From assembly GCA_003554115.1 (NCBI GenBank), contig PWFE01000077.1, forward strand, positions 1 to 5,337: a stretch of DNA of 5,337 nt, written 5' to 3'. The notes under the pieces are model-generated. The model saw only the letters and a program-made list of their open reading frames with translations, was not told where the DNA came from and made no database searches. The position numbers and the translations under genes were made by a program. Shown here in pieces: positions 4,876-5,337 of the stretch. Within the stretch, counting starts at the first letter, position 1, and each line of letters begins with the position of its first letter. This DNA is from Haloferacaceae archaeon. Its GTDB lineage: Archaea; Halobacteriota; Halobacteria; Halobacteriales; Haloferacaceae.

Positions 4876-5337
4876 GTCGGTAATCGGCGTAATACGGTCT
4901 TCGAGCTCTTTGCTGTACGGCAACTGGGCGAGACTGATTCCTGCGAGGAACGCACCGACCTCAACAGAGAGGTCGAAGCCCTCGGCAATCGCAATAAAGA
5001 GAAACGCCCAGCCGATTGCGACAATCAAAAACACATCCTTGTTGTCGGCAATCCGGCGGAACAGCCGTGGAAGCAGATACCGCGAGGAGAGAATTGAAAA
5101 CAGCCCGATAAAGCCCATCATCACGAAAATCACCGCGAGCGTGGTGGCGATCTCAGAGGCGTTATCAAGCGAATCGGCACTGAACAGCGCGAGTACGACG
5201 ACGAGATAGATGTCTTGGACGATCAACACCCCGACGTCGATTTTACCCGGCAGTGAAGTGATCTCGTCTTTGTCAGTCAACACCTTCACGATCACGGGTG
5301 TCGCACCGAACACGGTCGCCAGCGCGATAACGAGCAC

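Larger units (their letters stand above)
3941..5337 (-). pseudogene. Second CPA2/Kef-type antiporter with RCK_N-like domain; frameshifted, 5' end outside the window
   Basis: The frame enters from the right edge, already inside the membrane domain, and runs to a stop at 4774; homologous sequence continues in the next frame down to the stop at 3941. Restoring one T at 4872-4875 joins the parts as ITDFFILVFFASIGLQIEG, a typical Kef helix, and gives 465 visible residues. Aligned with the neighbouring antiporter, about 114 N-terminal residues lie outside, so the whole would be near 580. Visible features are the ion-site Gln41-Asp42 (VLIVQD, window numbering), MVQVSEFSLVV, and a C-terminal RCK_N-like domain from about residue 293. 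That domain has only the first glycine of the GxGxxG motif (GYDEIT, 298-303) but keeps the acidic end of strand two (VVVID, Asp321). It is the upstream partner of the intact antiporter. Whether the lost base is a real mutation or a sequencing error cannot be decided here. Confidence 0.88.

Noticed and set aside
4868..4880. Programmed -1 ribosomal frameshifting joining the two antiporter parts
   Set aside because: There is no canonical slippery heptamer and I see no obvious downstream pairing. A homopolymer indel explains the data more simply.
3881..5209. A 442-codon open frame on the plus strand opposite the antiporter genes
   Set aside because: It is antisense to two recognisable CPA2 antiporters, its translation has no coherent domain, and long antisense frames are expected in haloarchaeal DNA with strong codon bias. 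It is open across the frameshift only by chance.

Overview
The window looks like haloarchaeal (class Halobacteria) chromosome. The proteins are strongly acidic, one carries a twin-arginine signal on a halocyanin, and the gene starts sit about 24-30 nt downstream of TATA-like boxes with no ribosome binding site, which is the leaderless style usual in this group. A precise genus cannot be read from the sequence alone. Gene density is high, there is no gene-free stretch above 300 bp, and I see no mobile element, CRISPR array, tRNA or rRNA.

Layout, left to right. Positions 1-65 hold the first 21 codons of a minus-strand gene that leaves the window; it has its own leaderless promoter. Positions 66-278 are intergenic and hold that promoter, three copies of GTGGTCGAC and a possible terminator. 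Positions 279-905 (minus) encode a membrane-anchored halocyanin (type 1 copper electron carrier). A 122 bp divergent promoter region separates it from a plus-strand MTH865-family protein (1028-1285), a membrane-anchored J-domain protein (1331-1948) and a 64-residue two-helix membrane protein (2054-2248). The last of these meets, tail to tail with 2 bp between stop codons, the end of a minus-strand cluster of two CPA2/Kef-type cation:proton antiporters with cytoplasmic RCK (TrkA-N) domains: 2251-3948 (intact, 565 aa) and 3941-5337 (runs off the right edge and carries a one-base frameshift).

The most notable part is the antiporter pair. The two genes overlap by 8 bp with a strong Shine-Dalgarno for the downstream gene inside the upstream gene, so they are probably co-expressed and translationally coupled. 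They differ at the two places that matter most for mechanism: the ion-site pair is Gln-Asp in the upstream protein and Asp-Asp in the downstream one, and the nucleotide-binding glycine motif of the RCK domain is canonical in the downstream protein but degenerate in the upstream one. This suggests a two-part transport system with divided roles, though the upstream gene as given is interrupted by a missing base in a homopolymer, which may be a sequencing error or a real recent mutation. I did not find a clearly new multi-gene defence or mobile system here.
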